Below, piece after piece: positions 34,359-43,984 of a DNA stretch of 64,000 bases. The stretch covers positions 210,194 through 274,193 of the forward strand of contig NZ_JAPENM010000009.1 of NCBI RefSeq assembly GCF_026342035.1. Reading direction: 5' to 3'. Position numbers and translations under genes: made by a program. This DNA comes from Aldersonia sp. NBC_00410 (GTDB lineage Bacteria; Actinomycetota; Actinomycetes; Mycobacteriales; Mycobacteriaceae). Position 1 is the first letter of the stretch. The number at the start of each line of letters is the position of its first letter. The notes under the pieces are model-generated. The model made no database searches, was not told the origin of the DNA, and saw only the letters and a list, made by a program, of their open reading frames with translations.

Positions 34359-35813
34359 ATGACATCGGGCCCGGGCCGGATCGACCGGTATTTCTCGGTC
34401 AGCGCGCGTGGTTCCACTTACGGCACCGAGGTGCGCGGCGGCCTGGTCACGTTCGTCGCGATGGCCTACATCGTGGTGCTCAACCCCCTCGTCCTCGGCA
34501 GCTTCGCGCCCGACGACGCGGCCGCCAAACCCGATGTGCTCGGCGACATCCTGCCGGTGCCGGAGGTCGCGGCGGTGACCGCGCTCGCCGCGGGCGTGAT
34601 GAGCATCGTGTTCGGCCTGTTCGCCCGATACCCGTTCGCGATTGCCACCGGACTCGGCATCAACACGTTGCTCGCGGTGACGATCGCACCGCAGGTCACC
34701 TGGCCCGAGGCGATGGGCCTGGTAGTGCTCGACGGCATCGTGATCGTGATACTCGCGGTCACCGGGCTGCGCACCGCGGTATTCAACGCCGTGCCACGCG
34801 AACTCAAGGCCGCGATCGTCGCCGGTATCGGAATGTTCATCGCGTTCATCGGCATGGTCGATGCCGGTTTCGTGCATCGGGTCCCCGACTCGGCGAACAC
34901 CACCGTCCCGGTGGGGCTCGGCATCAACGGCTCGATCGCGTCGTGGCCGACGGCGGTGTTCGTCTTCGGCGTCGTGCTGATGAGCATTCTGGTCGCCCGA
35001 AAAGTGCGCGGCGGCTTGCTGATCGGAATCGCCGTGACAACCGTGCTCGCGATCATCGTCGAGGCCGTGGCCGACGTCGGCCCGGCCAACGAGGTCGGCC
35101 CAACCGGCTGGAACCTCAATGTGCCCTCGACGCCGGACAAGTTCGTGCAGACGCCCGATCTCGCACTCGTCGGCAACGTGAGCCTGTTCGGCGCGTTCGA
35201 ACGCATAGGGGTGCTGGCGGCGAGCCTGCTGGTGTTCACCCTCGTGCTGGCCAACTTCTTCGATGCCATGGGCACGATGACCGGGCTCGGCCGCGAGGCG
35301 GGCCTGACCGACAAGGACGGCAACGTGCCGAACGTCGGCCGCGCCCTGGTCGCGGAGGGCACCGGTGCGATTGTGGGCGGCGCGATGTCGTCGTCGTCGA
35401 ACACGGTGTTCGTCGAGTCCGCCGCGGGCATCGCCGAAGGGGCTCGGACCGGGCTCGCCAACGTCGTCACCGGTGTGCTGTTCCTGGCCGCAATGTTTCT
35501 CACCCCGCTGTATTCGATCGTGCCGATCGAGGCCGCCGCTCCTGCGCTCGTTGTGGTGGGCGCGTTGATGATCGGGCAGGTGCGCGACATCGATTTCGCC
35601 GATTTCCGGATTGCGCTGCCTGCGTTCCTGACCATGGTGGTCATGCCATTCACGTACTCGATCGCCAACGGCATCGGCGTGGGGTTCGTCACCTGGGTGC
35701 TGATCGCGGCATTTACCGGACGGGCCCGCGCGACACATCCGCTGATGTGGGTCGTGGCAGCGCTGTTCGCCGTGTACTTCGCGATCGATCCGATCACCGA
35801 GGTTATTACCTGA
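34359..35813 (+). CDS. NCS2 purine permease (AzgA/GhxP-like)
   Basis: A 484-residue transporter with about 13 membrane segments. Marks of the AzgA branch are GTEVRGGLVTFVAMAYIVVL near residue 22, IATGLGINTLLAVTIAP and NFFDAMGTMTGLGREAGL. It likely imports hypoxanthine, guanine or adenine by proton symport. The ATG giving MTSGPGRID was chosen over a longer extension that overlaps the divergent DUF2530 gene. A MarR-family gene follows 34 bases later. Confidence 0.87.
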   Translation: MTSGPGRIDRYFSVSARGSTYGTEVRGGLVTFVAMAYIVVLNPLVLGSFAPDDAAAKPDVLGDILPVPEVAAVTALAAGVMSIVFGLFARYPFAIATGLGINTLLAVTIAPQVTWPEAMGLVVLDGIVIVILAVTGLRTAVFNAVPRELKAAIVAGIGMFIAFIGMVDAGFVHRVPDSANTTVPVGLGINGSIASWPTAVFVFGVVLMSILVARKVRGGLLIGIAVTTVLAIIVEAVADVGPANEVGPTGWNLNVPSTPDKFVQTPDLALVGNVSLFGAFERIGVLAASLLVFTLVLANFFDAMGTMTGLGREAGLTDKDGNVPNVGRALVAEGTGAIVGGAMSSSSNTVFVESAAGIAEGARTGLANVVTGVLFLAAMFLTPLYSIVPIEAAAPALVVVGALMIGQVRDIDFADFRIALPAFLTMVVMPFTYSIANGIGVGFVTWVLIAAFTGRARATHPLMWVVAALFAVYFAIDPITEVIT

Positions 35814-35847
35814 AAGCTTGCTCTTGCTTACCGTATTGTGAGCGTCT

Positions 35848-36288
35848 GTGACATCGGCAACGGATATTCAAACGCTGGCGGCTGACCTGTCGTTGGCGAT
35901 TGTCCGGCTGACCAGGCACCTCCGTGGCCGCCGGGTCAACTCGTCGGTGTCGCTGACTCAGCTGTCCGCGCTGGCGACATTGGCCCGCGAAGGCCCGATC
36001 ACCCCGGGAGCGCTCGCGGCGAAAGAGCGTGTGCAGCCGCCGTCGATGACGCGTGTGATCGCTTCGCTGGCCGAGCTCGGACTCGTCGACCGGGCGCCGC
36101 ATCCCACCGACGGCCGTCAGGTCATCGTCTCGCTCGCCGAGTCTGGCAAGGATCTGATCGCCACCGAGGCCACTGCCCGCCGCGCCTGGATGACCGACCG
36201 GGTGGCCACCCTCGACGCCGAACAGCGCGAGGTGCTGCGCAAAGCGGTCGAGATCCTCGGCCAGATCGTCGACGAACCCGAGCCGTGA
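35848..36288 (+). CDS. MarR-family transcriptional regulator
   Basis: A 146-residue winged-helix regulator. The recognition region is about residues 45-70 ([21 protein letters not shown]) and the wing is [18 protein letters not shown], both classic MarR. It matches M. tuberculosis Rv0880 in size and neighbourhood. It is followed 49 bases later by an MFS exporter on the same strand, which it may control. It could also act on the upstream permease. GTG start. Confidence 0.9.
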   Translation: MTSATDIQTLAADLSLAIVRLTRHLRGRRVNSSVSLTQLSALATLAREGPITPGALAAKERVQPPSMTRVIASLAELGLVDRAPHPTDGRQVIVSLAESGKDLIATEATARRAWMTDRVATLDAEQREVLRKAVEILGQIVDEPEP

Positions 36289-36337
36289 TCGGCTGTCACC
36301 GGAAATTCGTTAGCTTGGCTTAAGGCATCATGGAGTG

Positions 36338-37822
36338 ATGTCCCCCGACACGTCGATGTTCCGTGCGCTGCGCGCACGCAACTACCGGCTGTGGGCGTCG
36401 GGACAGATTGTCTCCCTGATCGGGACCTGGATGCAGCGGGTCGCGCAGGACTGGCTCGTCCTCACGCTGTCCGACGGGAATGCGCTCGCGGTCGGCATCG
36501 TGATGGCACTCCAGTTCGGCCCGACATTGCTGTTGTCGGTCTGGGGTGGCGTGCTCGCCGACCGGTACGACAAGCGGCGCATCCTGATCGGCACCCAGAT
36601 CGCCATGGCGGCATGTGCACTCGCGATCGCGGTGCTCGACCTCGGCGGCGTCGTCGCGCTATGGCACGTCTACCTGATCGCACTGGTCATGGGCTGCGCC
36701 TCGGCGATCGACGCGCCGGTCCGTCAGTCGTTCACCATCGAGATGGTCGGACCCGACCTGCTTTCCAACGCCATCGGGCTGAATTCCATGACGTTCAACC
36801 TGGCCCGGATCATCGGTCCGGCGATCTCCGGCGTGCTCATCACCGTCGTCGGCACCGGCTGGGTATTCGCGATCAATGTCGTGTCGTTCGCCTGCGTGAT
36901 CGGCGCGTTGCTCGCCATGGATGTCGGCAAGCTGCGGCCGGCCGCCGCGGCGGCACGCGAGCGCGGGCAGATCCGAGCCGGTTTCCGCTACGTGTGGGCG
37001 CGCGCGGACCTGCAGGTCCTGCTGGTGACCGTCTTTCTGGTCTCGACCTTCGGCATCAACTTCCCGATCAGCCTGGCGGTGTTGGCCCGCAACACCTTCG
37101 GCCACGGCGCGGACTCCTACGGTCTGCTCACCACGATGCTCGCGGTGGGCACCCTGGCCGGTGCCGTGCTCGCGGCCCGACGACGCGAACCCGTTGGGAT
37201 CGGCCTGTTCCTCGGGGCCGCGATCGGGTTCGGCGTCTGCGAGGTGCTGGCCGGGCTGATGCCGAGCTTCACTCTCGTGGCCATCGCGCTGATCCCGACC
37301 GGGCTGCTGAACCTGACGTTCTCGACCGCCGCGATGAACATCCTGCAGCTGTCGGTATCGGCTCAGCTGCGCGGCCGCGTGATGGGCATCTACATGCTGT
37401 GCTTCCTGGGCGGGACGCCGCTGGGCGCACCACTGCTCGGCTGGCTCGCCGACGCCACCTCCGCCCGCGCGCCACTGATCGTCGGTGGAGCAGTGTCCTT
37501 GGTGGCCGGGGCCGCAGGCGGATTAGTACTGCGCCGGCGCGGGCTGGGTGCTGCGGCCGTAGGCGAAGGACTCGTCGCTGGAGACGATCTTGCGCCCGAG
37601 CGGCATGATGCTGACCGGGATCAACTTGAGGTTCGCCCACGCGAACGGGATGCCGATGATGGTGATCGCCAACGCGATGCTGGTGATGAGGTGGCCGAGC
37701 GCGAGCCACCAGCCGGCCAGGATGAACCAGAGGATGTTGCCGATCAGCGACGCCGCGCCGGCGTCCTCGCGTTGCACGACCGTGCGGCCGAACGGCCACA
37801 GCACGTAGAACGCGATACGTAG
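36338..37822 (+). CDS. MFS transporter (DHA3/Tet-like) with antisense-overlapping C-terminal extension
   Basis: A major facilitator whose core is about residues 1-405 with 12 membrane segments (LWASGQIVSLIGTWMQRVAQ, WGGVLADRYDKRR, RGRVMGIYMLCFLGGTPLG). The reading frame then continues for about 90 charged residues (PERHDADRDQ, PAGQDEPEDVADQ) that are the antisense shadow of the convergent yccF gene, so the true stop seems lost. The 300-base tail-to-tail overlap is unusual. The group exports drugs or dyes. The upstream MarR regulator is a plausible controller. ATG chosen, with a GTG one codon earlier. Confidence 0.85.
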   Translation: MSPDTSMFRALRARNYRLWASGQIVSLIGTWMQRVAQDWLVLTLSDGNALAVGIVMALQFGPTLLLSVWGGVLADRYDKRRILIGTQIAMAACALAIAVLDLGGVVALWHVYLIALVMGCASAIDAPVRQSFTIEMVGPDLLSNAIGLNSMTFNLARIIGPAISGVLITVVGTGWVFAINVVSFACVIGALLAMDVGKLRPAAAAARERGQIRAGFRYVWARADLQVLLVTVFLVSTFGINFPISLAVLARNTFGHGADSYGLLTTMLAVGTLAGAVLAARRREPVGIGLFLGAAIGFGVCEVLAGLMPSFTLVAIALIPTGLLNLTFSTAAMNILQLSVSAQLRGRVMGIYMLCFLGGTPLGAPLLGWLADATSARAPLIVGGAVSLVAGAAGGLVLRRRGLGAAAVGEGLVAGDDLAPERHDADRDQLEVRPRERDADDGDRQRDAGDEVAEREPPAGQDEPEDVADQRRRAGVLALHDRAAERPQHVERDT

Positions 37823-37963
37823 CGACGCGATCCCGAACGGGATCGTGATGACCAAGAAGAACAGCAAGAAGCAGATGAGGGCGGCGGCAAGATAGCCGAG
37901 CGCCAGCCAGAAACCGCTCAGAACCAACCAGAGCACATTCAACACGAATCGCACGACACCCAT
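37523..37963 (-). CDS. YccF domain (DUF307) membrane protein
   Basis: A 146-residue membrane protein with two YccF repeats. The first holds LNVLWLVLSGFWLALGYL and the second GNILWFILAGWWLALGHL. Each is followed by an IPFG or IPFA turn and a PLGR or PFGR end. Function is unknown. It probably has four membrane segments. The last 300 bases are overlapped on the other strand by the MFS gene's extension. It is divergent from the SpoU methylase gene, with 59 bases between starts. Confidence 0.88.
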   Translation of the reverse strand: MGVVRFVLNVLWLVLSGFWLALGYLAAALICFLLFFLVITIPFGIASLRIAFYVLWPFGRTVVQREDAGAASLIGNILWFILAGWWLALGHLITSIALAITIIGIPFAWANLKLIPVSIMPLGRKIVSSDESFAYGRSTQPAPAQY

Positions 37964-38022
37964 GCGTAAAGCCTGACACACTGCGCTGCTGTGCGCGCGA
38001 GTCTGTGCGGCAAGATGGTCGG

Positions 38023-38829
38023 GTGGCCGAAGTGATCGACATCGACGACCCCGCGGATCCGCGGCTCGACAACTTTCGCGACCTGAACTCCTCGGATCGT
38101 CGTCCGGACCTGCCCGAGGGCAAGGGCCTCGTGATCGCCGAAGGTGTGCTGGTCGCGCAGCGGCTGATCGATTCCCGGTTCGAGCCGATCGCGTTCCTCG
38201 GCGTGGAGCGCCGCCGCGCCGAACTTGCCGATGACCTCGTCGGCGTCGACGCGCCGTTCTACCGGACCAGCGCCGAGGCGATGGCCGAGGTGGTGGGCTT
38301 CCACCTGAATCGCGGTGTGCTCGCGGCAGCACACCGTCCGCCGCTGCTCGATCCGCTCGAGGTGATCGAGCATGCCCGCACGATCGCCGTCCTCGAAGGC
38401 GTGAACGACCACGAGAACATCGGCTCGATCTTCCGAAACGCCGCGGGACTCGGCGCGGACGCCGTCCTGTTCGGTGATCGCTGCGCGGACCCGCTGTACC
38501 GCCGGGCGGTGCGCGTCTCGATGGGTCACGTACTTCGGGTCCCGTTCGCCCGCGTGCCGGACTGGCCGCGCGGCCTGGACACGCTGCGCCGAGCGGGTTT
38601 CCAGATCATCGCCCTCACGCCCAACCCGGCTGCGGTACCGCTCGCGAAGGCCATGACCGGCGAGCGGGTCGCGGTTTTGCTCGGTGCGGAGGGACCGGGG
38701 CTCACCGAGCACGCGATGCGTGCCACCGATGTGCGCGGCCGAATCCCGATGGCACCGGGCACCGACTCGCTCAACGTGGCGACCGCCGCGGCGATGGCCT
38801 TCTACGAGCGCGCCAGGATGACGCCGTGA
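38023..38829 (+). CDS. SpoU/TrmH family RNA methyltransferase
   Basis: A 268-residue 2'-O-methyltransferase of the SPOUT class. Motif 1 is LEGVNDHENIGSIFRNAAGL, motif 2 is LGAEGPGLTEHAM and motif 3 is IPMAPGTDSLNVATAAA, forming the trefoil knot for S-adenosylmethionine. An N-terminal substrate-binding domain (about 1-110) is present, as in rRNA methylases such as TsnR and RlmB. It resembles Rv0881. The GTG was chosen because it gives an N-terminus of normal length. It overlaps the DUF2537 gene by 4 bases. Target nucleotide unknown. Confidence 0.88.
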   Translation: MAEVIDIDDPADPRLDNFRDLNSSDRRPDLPEGKGLVIAEGVLVAQRLIDSRFEPIAFLGVERRRAELADDLVGVDAPFYRTSAEAMAEVVGFHLNRGVLAAAHRPPLLDPLEVIEHARTIAVLEGVNDHENIGSIFRNAAGLGADAVLFGDRCADPLYRRAVRVSMGHVLRVPFARVPDWPRGLDTLRRAGFQIIALTPNPAAVPLAKAMTGERVAVLLGAEGPGLTEHAMRATDVRGRIPMAPGTDSLNVATAAAMAFYERARMTP

Positions 38830-39131
38830 CGCCGCCGCGAGCATTTTCCGACCGCCGTGCGGTGCTGCGCCGAGAACCGACGCCGTGGGCGACCGGACTG
38901 TTGGTGTCCGCACTGGTCGGCGCGCTCGTCGCGCTGGCGGTCTACGCGTTCGGGTCGGAACTGGGCCGGATCAATCCATTCCTCGCCGTCGTCATCAACG
39001 TGGTCGCGGTCGGCGGCGCCGCACCGACCGTGTGGCGCTGGCACGAGGTCATCGTGTGGCGCTGGGCCGTCTACGGATCCGCCACCGGCGTCGGACTCGG
39101 CTGGCTGGCACTACTTTTCGGCGCGTTCTAG
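38826..39131 (+). CDS. DUF2537 membrane protein
   Basis: A 101-residue protein with about three membrane segments (residues 20-41, 48-65 and 79-98) and a basic N-terminus. It fits the actinobacterial DUF2537 family (Rv0882), which also follows the SpoU gene in M. tuberculosis. Its GTG start overlaps the methyltransferase stop (GTGA). It is convergent with sepH. Function is unknown. Confidence 0.8.
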   Translation: MTPPRAFSDRRAVLRREPTPWATGLLVSALVGALVALAVYAFGSELGRINPFLAVVINVVAVGGAAPTVWRWHEVIVWRWAVYGSATGVGLGWLALLFGAF

Positions 39132-39158
39132 CGCCGGTACCCCTGAAACTGCAGCGAT

Positions 39159-40049
39159 CTAGCGGCCGGTACCCGAACTGCGCACGCCGAGCAGCACGTC
39201 CTCCCAGGACGGCATCGCCGGCTTGCCCTTCTTGTTCCGGGTGGGCGCCTGGTTCGGCGCCGCCTTGCCCGGGCGCTCGGCCACCGGCTGCTCGACCGGT
39301 TCCGGCTCTGGAATCGGTTCCGGCTCAGGTTCGGGCACGTGCTCTGCCTCGACGGTGACGGTCTCGTGTGCCTCGACGTGGACCTCGATCTCGGCTTCGA
39401 CGATCACCGGTTCGAGCACGTCCTGCTCGGCGACGTGGGTGACCGCGGCCAGGCCGCGCAGCGGGCGCGCAAAATCGGGATCGATCAGGTCACGAGCCGG
39501 ATCGTCGAGGGCGGTGACCGTGCCACCGTGCGCGTCGAGCTGGAAACGCCAGTGCGCCGTGATGACGCTGCGTCCGGCCTGCCAACGCAATTGGGCCACC
39601 CAGTGCCCGTCCTCGTCCTTCCAGGCATCCCACTCGGCCTGCTCGAAATCGTGTCCACGCTCCCGGAACACGGCCGCGACGATCTCCGAAAGCGGTTCAA
39701 CCGCTGGGCCATTCGCACGCACCGGATGGCCCTTCTGGGCGAGTTCCGCGGCGCGCGAGCGTTCCAGCAGCACCGGATAGGCGAAGCGCTCGACTCGGGT
39801 GGCCGGCATTCCGGATTCGGCAACAACCTCTTCGATCGATGCGCCGGAGCGGATCCGTGCCTGAATGTCCTTGGGTCGCAAGGTGCTTTCCATCTCGATC
39901 TCAATCTGGCCGAAGCGGGCAATGTCTCCGCGCGACGCAGCGCGCAGCTTCTCGTCGATGGGCAGCCGATACTTGTGCCCGGACTGGTTGTCCGCGCAAA
40001 TGATGTGCTTGCCGTCGCTCGCCAGGCCGATCACTCGAAGTTCCCGCAC
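39159..40049 (-). CDS. sepH: Cell division protein SepH (DUF3071)
   Basis: A 296-residue actinobacterial SepH. The N-terminal DUF3071 part includes a helix-turn-helix-like region at about residues 55-90 (LRPKDIQARIRSGASIEEVV). A proline/glutamate linker follows (PEPEPEPIPEPEPVEQP, about 240-257), and the conserved C-terminal tip is MPSWEDVLLGVRS. In Streptomyces and mycobacteria SepH binds FtsZ and promotes its assembly at division sites. The GTG at 40047-40049 follows GAGGAGG closely. It lies 145 bases downstream of serC, as Rv0883c and Rv0884c do. Confidence 0.93.
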   Translation of the reverse strand: MRELRVIGLASDGKHIICADNQSGHKYRLPIDEKLRAASRGDIARFGQIEIEMESTLRPKDIQARIRSGASIEEVVAESGMPATRVERFAYPVLLERSRAAELAQKGHPVRANGPAVEPLSEIVAAVFRERGHDFEQAEWDAWKDEDGHWVAQLRWQAGRSVITAHWRFQLDAHGGTVTALDDPARDLIDPDFARPLRGLAAVTHVAEQDVLEPVIVEAEIEVHVEAHETVTVEAEHVPEPEPEPIPEPEPVEQPVAERPGKAAPNQAPTRNKKGKPAMPSWEDVLLGVRSSGTGR

Positions 40050-40194
40050 CTTGACCTCCTCATCACGTCGGCTCGCGACAACCGCCCGTGGCACGACAGT
40101 AATGCACCCGTGACCTCCCCTGTGGGAGACACGCGCAACCCGAATACCGGCAATACCGGGCGATCGGTGGATATCCTGCGAGATTTCGCAGTGC

Positions 40195-41415
<1,221 letters not shown>

Positions 41416-41432
41416 TCACTACGCTTTCGAGC

Positions 41433-42422
41433 ATGCGATTCGGGATGTTCGTTCCACAAGGCTGGCGGCTGGATCTGGTCGATATCGATCCGGCACAACA
41501 GTGGGCGGTGATGCGCGATCTCGCCCGGCGCGCCGACGAGGGGCAGACCTGGGAGTCGGTGTGGGTCTACGACCACTTCCACACCGTGCCCGCGCCCACC
41601 GACGAAGCGACACACGAGGCGTGGTCGCTGATGTCGGCCTTCGCCGCGGTGACCGACCGCATCCGGCTCGGGCAGATGTGCACCGCGATGAGCTACCGCA
41701 ACCCCGCCTACCTGGCCAAGGTCGCCGCGACCGCGGACATCATCTCCGGCGGCCGGATCGAAATGGGGATCGGCGGCGGCTGGTACGAGCACGAATGGCG
41801 CGCCTACGGCTACGGATTCCCGTCCGCCGGTGAACGACTGCGCCGCCTCGACGAGGGCGTGCAGATCTTCCGGCAGGCGTGGACGCACGGCCGGGCCACG
41901 CTGGCCGGGCGGCACTATCAGGTGGACGACGCGATCGTCGCGCCGAAACCGTTGCAGCAGGGCGGTATTCCGCTGTGGATCGCCGGCGGTGGCGAGCAGG
42001 TGACGCTGAAGATCGCCGCACGCTACGCCGACTACACCAACTTCGACGGCACCCCGGACGGTTTCGCGCACAAGTCCGAGGTGCTGCGCAAGCACTGCTC
42101 CGACGTCGGCACCGATTTCGACGCGATCGTCCGGTCCGCGAACTACAACATCGCGATCGGCGCCACCGAGGCCGAGGTCACCGACCGGCTCGAACAGCTC
42201 AAAGCCCGGCTCACCCGCTTCGTCGGCGCGGAACGGGCCGAGGCGTCGCTGAGCGCGTTCCGCGGCATGCCCGGGGTGGGCACCCCGGAGCAGGTCGTGG
42301 AGAACCTCACCAAGCTCCGCGACCGGGGCCTCGGCTACGCGATCTGCTACTTCCCGGAAGCGGCCTACGACCGCTCCGGGATCGAATTGTTCGAGCGTGA
42401 GGTCGTTCCGGCGCTGCGCTGA
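41433..42422 (+). CDS. LLM-class F420-dependent oxidoreductase
   Basis: A 329-residue luciferase-fold oxidoreductase of the F420-dependent TIGR03560-like group (MRFGMFVPQGWRLDL, TDRIRLGQMCTAMSYRNPA, GGRIEMGIGGGWYEHEWRAYG). Such enzymes use deazaflavin F420, common in these actinobacteria, to reduce or oxidise small molecules. It is distinct from the FMN-dependent monooxygenases at 23.6-26.4 kb. The ATG giving MRFGMF was chosen over the longer frame. A GNAT gene follows 25 bases later. Substrate is unknown. Confidence 0.87.
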   Translation: MRFGMFVPQGWRLDLVDIDPAQQWAVMRDLARRADEGQTWESVWVYDHFHTVPAPTDEATHEAWSLMSAFAAVTDRIRLGQMCTAMSYRNPAYLAKVAATADIISGGRIEMGIGGGWYEHEWRAYGYGFPSAGERLRRLDEGVQIFRQAWTHGRATLAGRHYQVDDAIVAPKPLQQGGIPLWIAGGGEQVTLKIAARYADYTNFDGTPDGFAHKSEVLRKHCSDVGTDFDAIVRSANYNIAIGATEAEVTDRLEQLKARLTRFVGAERAEASLSAFRGMPGVGTPEQVVENLTKLRDRGLGYAICYFPEAAYDRSGIELFEREVVPALR

Positions 42423-42447
42423 GCCCCGTCCTGGTTAGCATGACCCG

Positions 42448-43041
42448 ATGCGGCCGCAGACGCTGACCGATGCGACGGTGTGGCTCGATCCGCCCATTCC
42501 GGCCGATATCGATGTTATTGCCGAGGTGTGCCGGGACCCCTCGATCGGCGAGTGGACCAGCATGCCGGTGCCGTATCGGCGCGCCGACGCCGAGGAGTTC
42601 GTCGACGGCTTCGTCGTGTCCGGTTGGGCCGGGCAGAGTCCGACGTGGGCGGTCCGTCCCGCGCCCGCGGCACCGTTGGTCGGCATGGTGGGGCTGATCG
42701 AGAGCGCGGAGTTCTCCGCCGAGATCGGGTTCTGGCTGGCCTCGAGCCACCGCGGCCGCGGGCTGATGTCCACTGCGGTGCAGCAGGTGTGCGCGTTCGC
42801 ACTGCGCCCGGCCGGGCCCGGCGTCGCCGCACCGGCCGGGATGGGCCTGCAGCGGGTGGAGTGGCGTGCATTCGTCGGCAACCACGACTCCGCGGCGGTG
42901 GCGCGCCGGACGGGCTTCCGATTCGAGGGCACGCTTCGCTCGGGCGCGGTGCAGCGCGGCACCCTGCGCGACTGCTGGATCGCCGGACGGCTGCACAGCG
43001 ATCCGCCCGGGCCGGTGGCCGACTGGCCGAGCGGCATCTGA
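42448..43041 (+). CDS. GNAT N-acetyltransferase (RimJ/RimL-like)
   Basis: A 197-residue acetyltransferase. The acetyl-CoA loop is SHRGRGLMSTAVQQV, with ENSAL-like elements earlier (VGMVGLIESAEFSAEIGFWL) and VEWRAFVGNHDSAAVARRTGF of the RimJ/RimL type (N-terminal or small-molecule acetylation). It is probably in an operon with the F420-type gene upstream. Substrate is not evident. Confidence 0.87.
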   Translation: MRPQTLTDATVWLDPPIPADIDVIAEVCRDPSIGEWTSMPVPYRRADAEEFVDGFVVSGWAGQSPTWAVRPAPAAPLVGMVGLIESAEFSAEIGFWLASSHRGRGLMSTAVQQVCAFALRPAGPGVAAPAGMGLQRVEWRAFVGNHDSAAVARRTGFRFEGTLRSGAVQRGTLRDCWIAGRLHSDPPGPVADWPSGI

Positions 43042-43088
43042 GCGAGTCCGGGACGTGCGCGTCACCCGTTGATGTCAGGATTCGATAC

Positions 43089-43970
43089 GTGGACCTCGCC
43101 GATGTGACCGACGAGCTGTACTCGCTGGATCCCAGCGAGTTCGTGGCGGTGCGGACCGCCCGGGTGAAGGAGGCCAAGGCGGCCGGCGAGAAGACGCTGG
43201 CCACCGAGATCGGCAGGCTGCGCAAACCCACCGTGGTGGCCTGGGCGGTGAACACGCTGGCCCGCGAGCTGCCCGAGGAGGTGGCCGGGCTGCTGCAGCT
43301 CGGTGATGCGCTGCGGGACGCGCAGCGCCACCTCTCCGGTGCGGACCTGCGCAAACTGACCGGCCAACGCCAGCAGGTGGTGCGTGCGATCGCCGGGAAA
43401 GCGGGCGAGCTCGCCGCCGAACGCGACCACGAACTCGGCGAAGGCGCGCTGCGCGAGGTGGGCCAGACCCTGCACGCCGCGCTCGCCGACCCGGCCGTCG
43501 CCAACCTGGTGCGCGCGGGCACCCTCGAATCAGCCGTCAGCTACTCCGGTTTCGGACCCGCCGGACTGAGTGCGGTGCCGACCGAAGCACGGTCGGACAC
43601 CGACGAGCAGACCGCCGTCGAGACGACCACGAAACGCACCACCCCGCGCCGCACCAAAGCGGACCGTTCCGCGAAACGCGAAGCGGCCGAACGCGATCTG
43701 ACAGCGGCGAAGCAGGCACTACAGGAGGCCCAGGCCGATCTCGCCGCGGCCAGGACCGCTGCGGACCGGGCCCGCGACGATGTGGACGACATCGACCGGC
43801 GCATCGATGAGCTGCGCGACGAACTCGATCGCGCCGAGCAGCAGCGGCAGTTCGCGCGCACTACCGAACGCGCGGCGAGCGAAGCGGCCCGCAAATCCGA
43901 ACGCGAACTCGAGCGTGCCTCGCGCCGGGTGCAGAAGGCGCAGGACGGCGTCGACGATCTCGCGGACTGA
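43089..43970 (+). CDS. Coiled-coil protein of unknown function
   Basis: A 293-residue protein I cannot assign. Residues 1-150 are a helical domain (EFVAVRTARVKEAKAAGEK, IGRLRKPTVVAWAVNTLARE) with a conserved actinobacterial look. Residues 170-195 are a basic Thr/Arg linker, and residues 196-293 are a long charged coiled coil (DDIDRRIDELRDELDRAEQQ). The W in VAWAVN and the RKP motif recur in actinobacterial homologues I recall only as hypothetical. GTG start. It is convergent with the XPB helicase gene, 14 bases apart, so a DNA-transaction role is possible. Confidence 0.7.
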   Translation: MDLADVTDELYSLDPSEFVAVRTARVKEAKAAGEKTLATEIGRLRKPTVVAWAVNTLARELPEEVAGLLQLGDALRDAQRHLSGADLRKLTGQRQQVVRAIAGKAGELAAERDHELGEGALREVGQTLHAALADPAVANLVRAGTLESAVSYSGFGPAGLSAVPTEARSDTDEQTAVETTTKRTTPRRTKADRSAKREAAERDLTAAKQALQEAQADLAAARTAADRARDDVDDIDRRIDELRDELDRAEQQRQFARTTERAASEAARKSERELERASRRVQKAQDGVDDLAD

Positions 43971-43984
43971 TCGGCGATCGGCCG

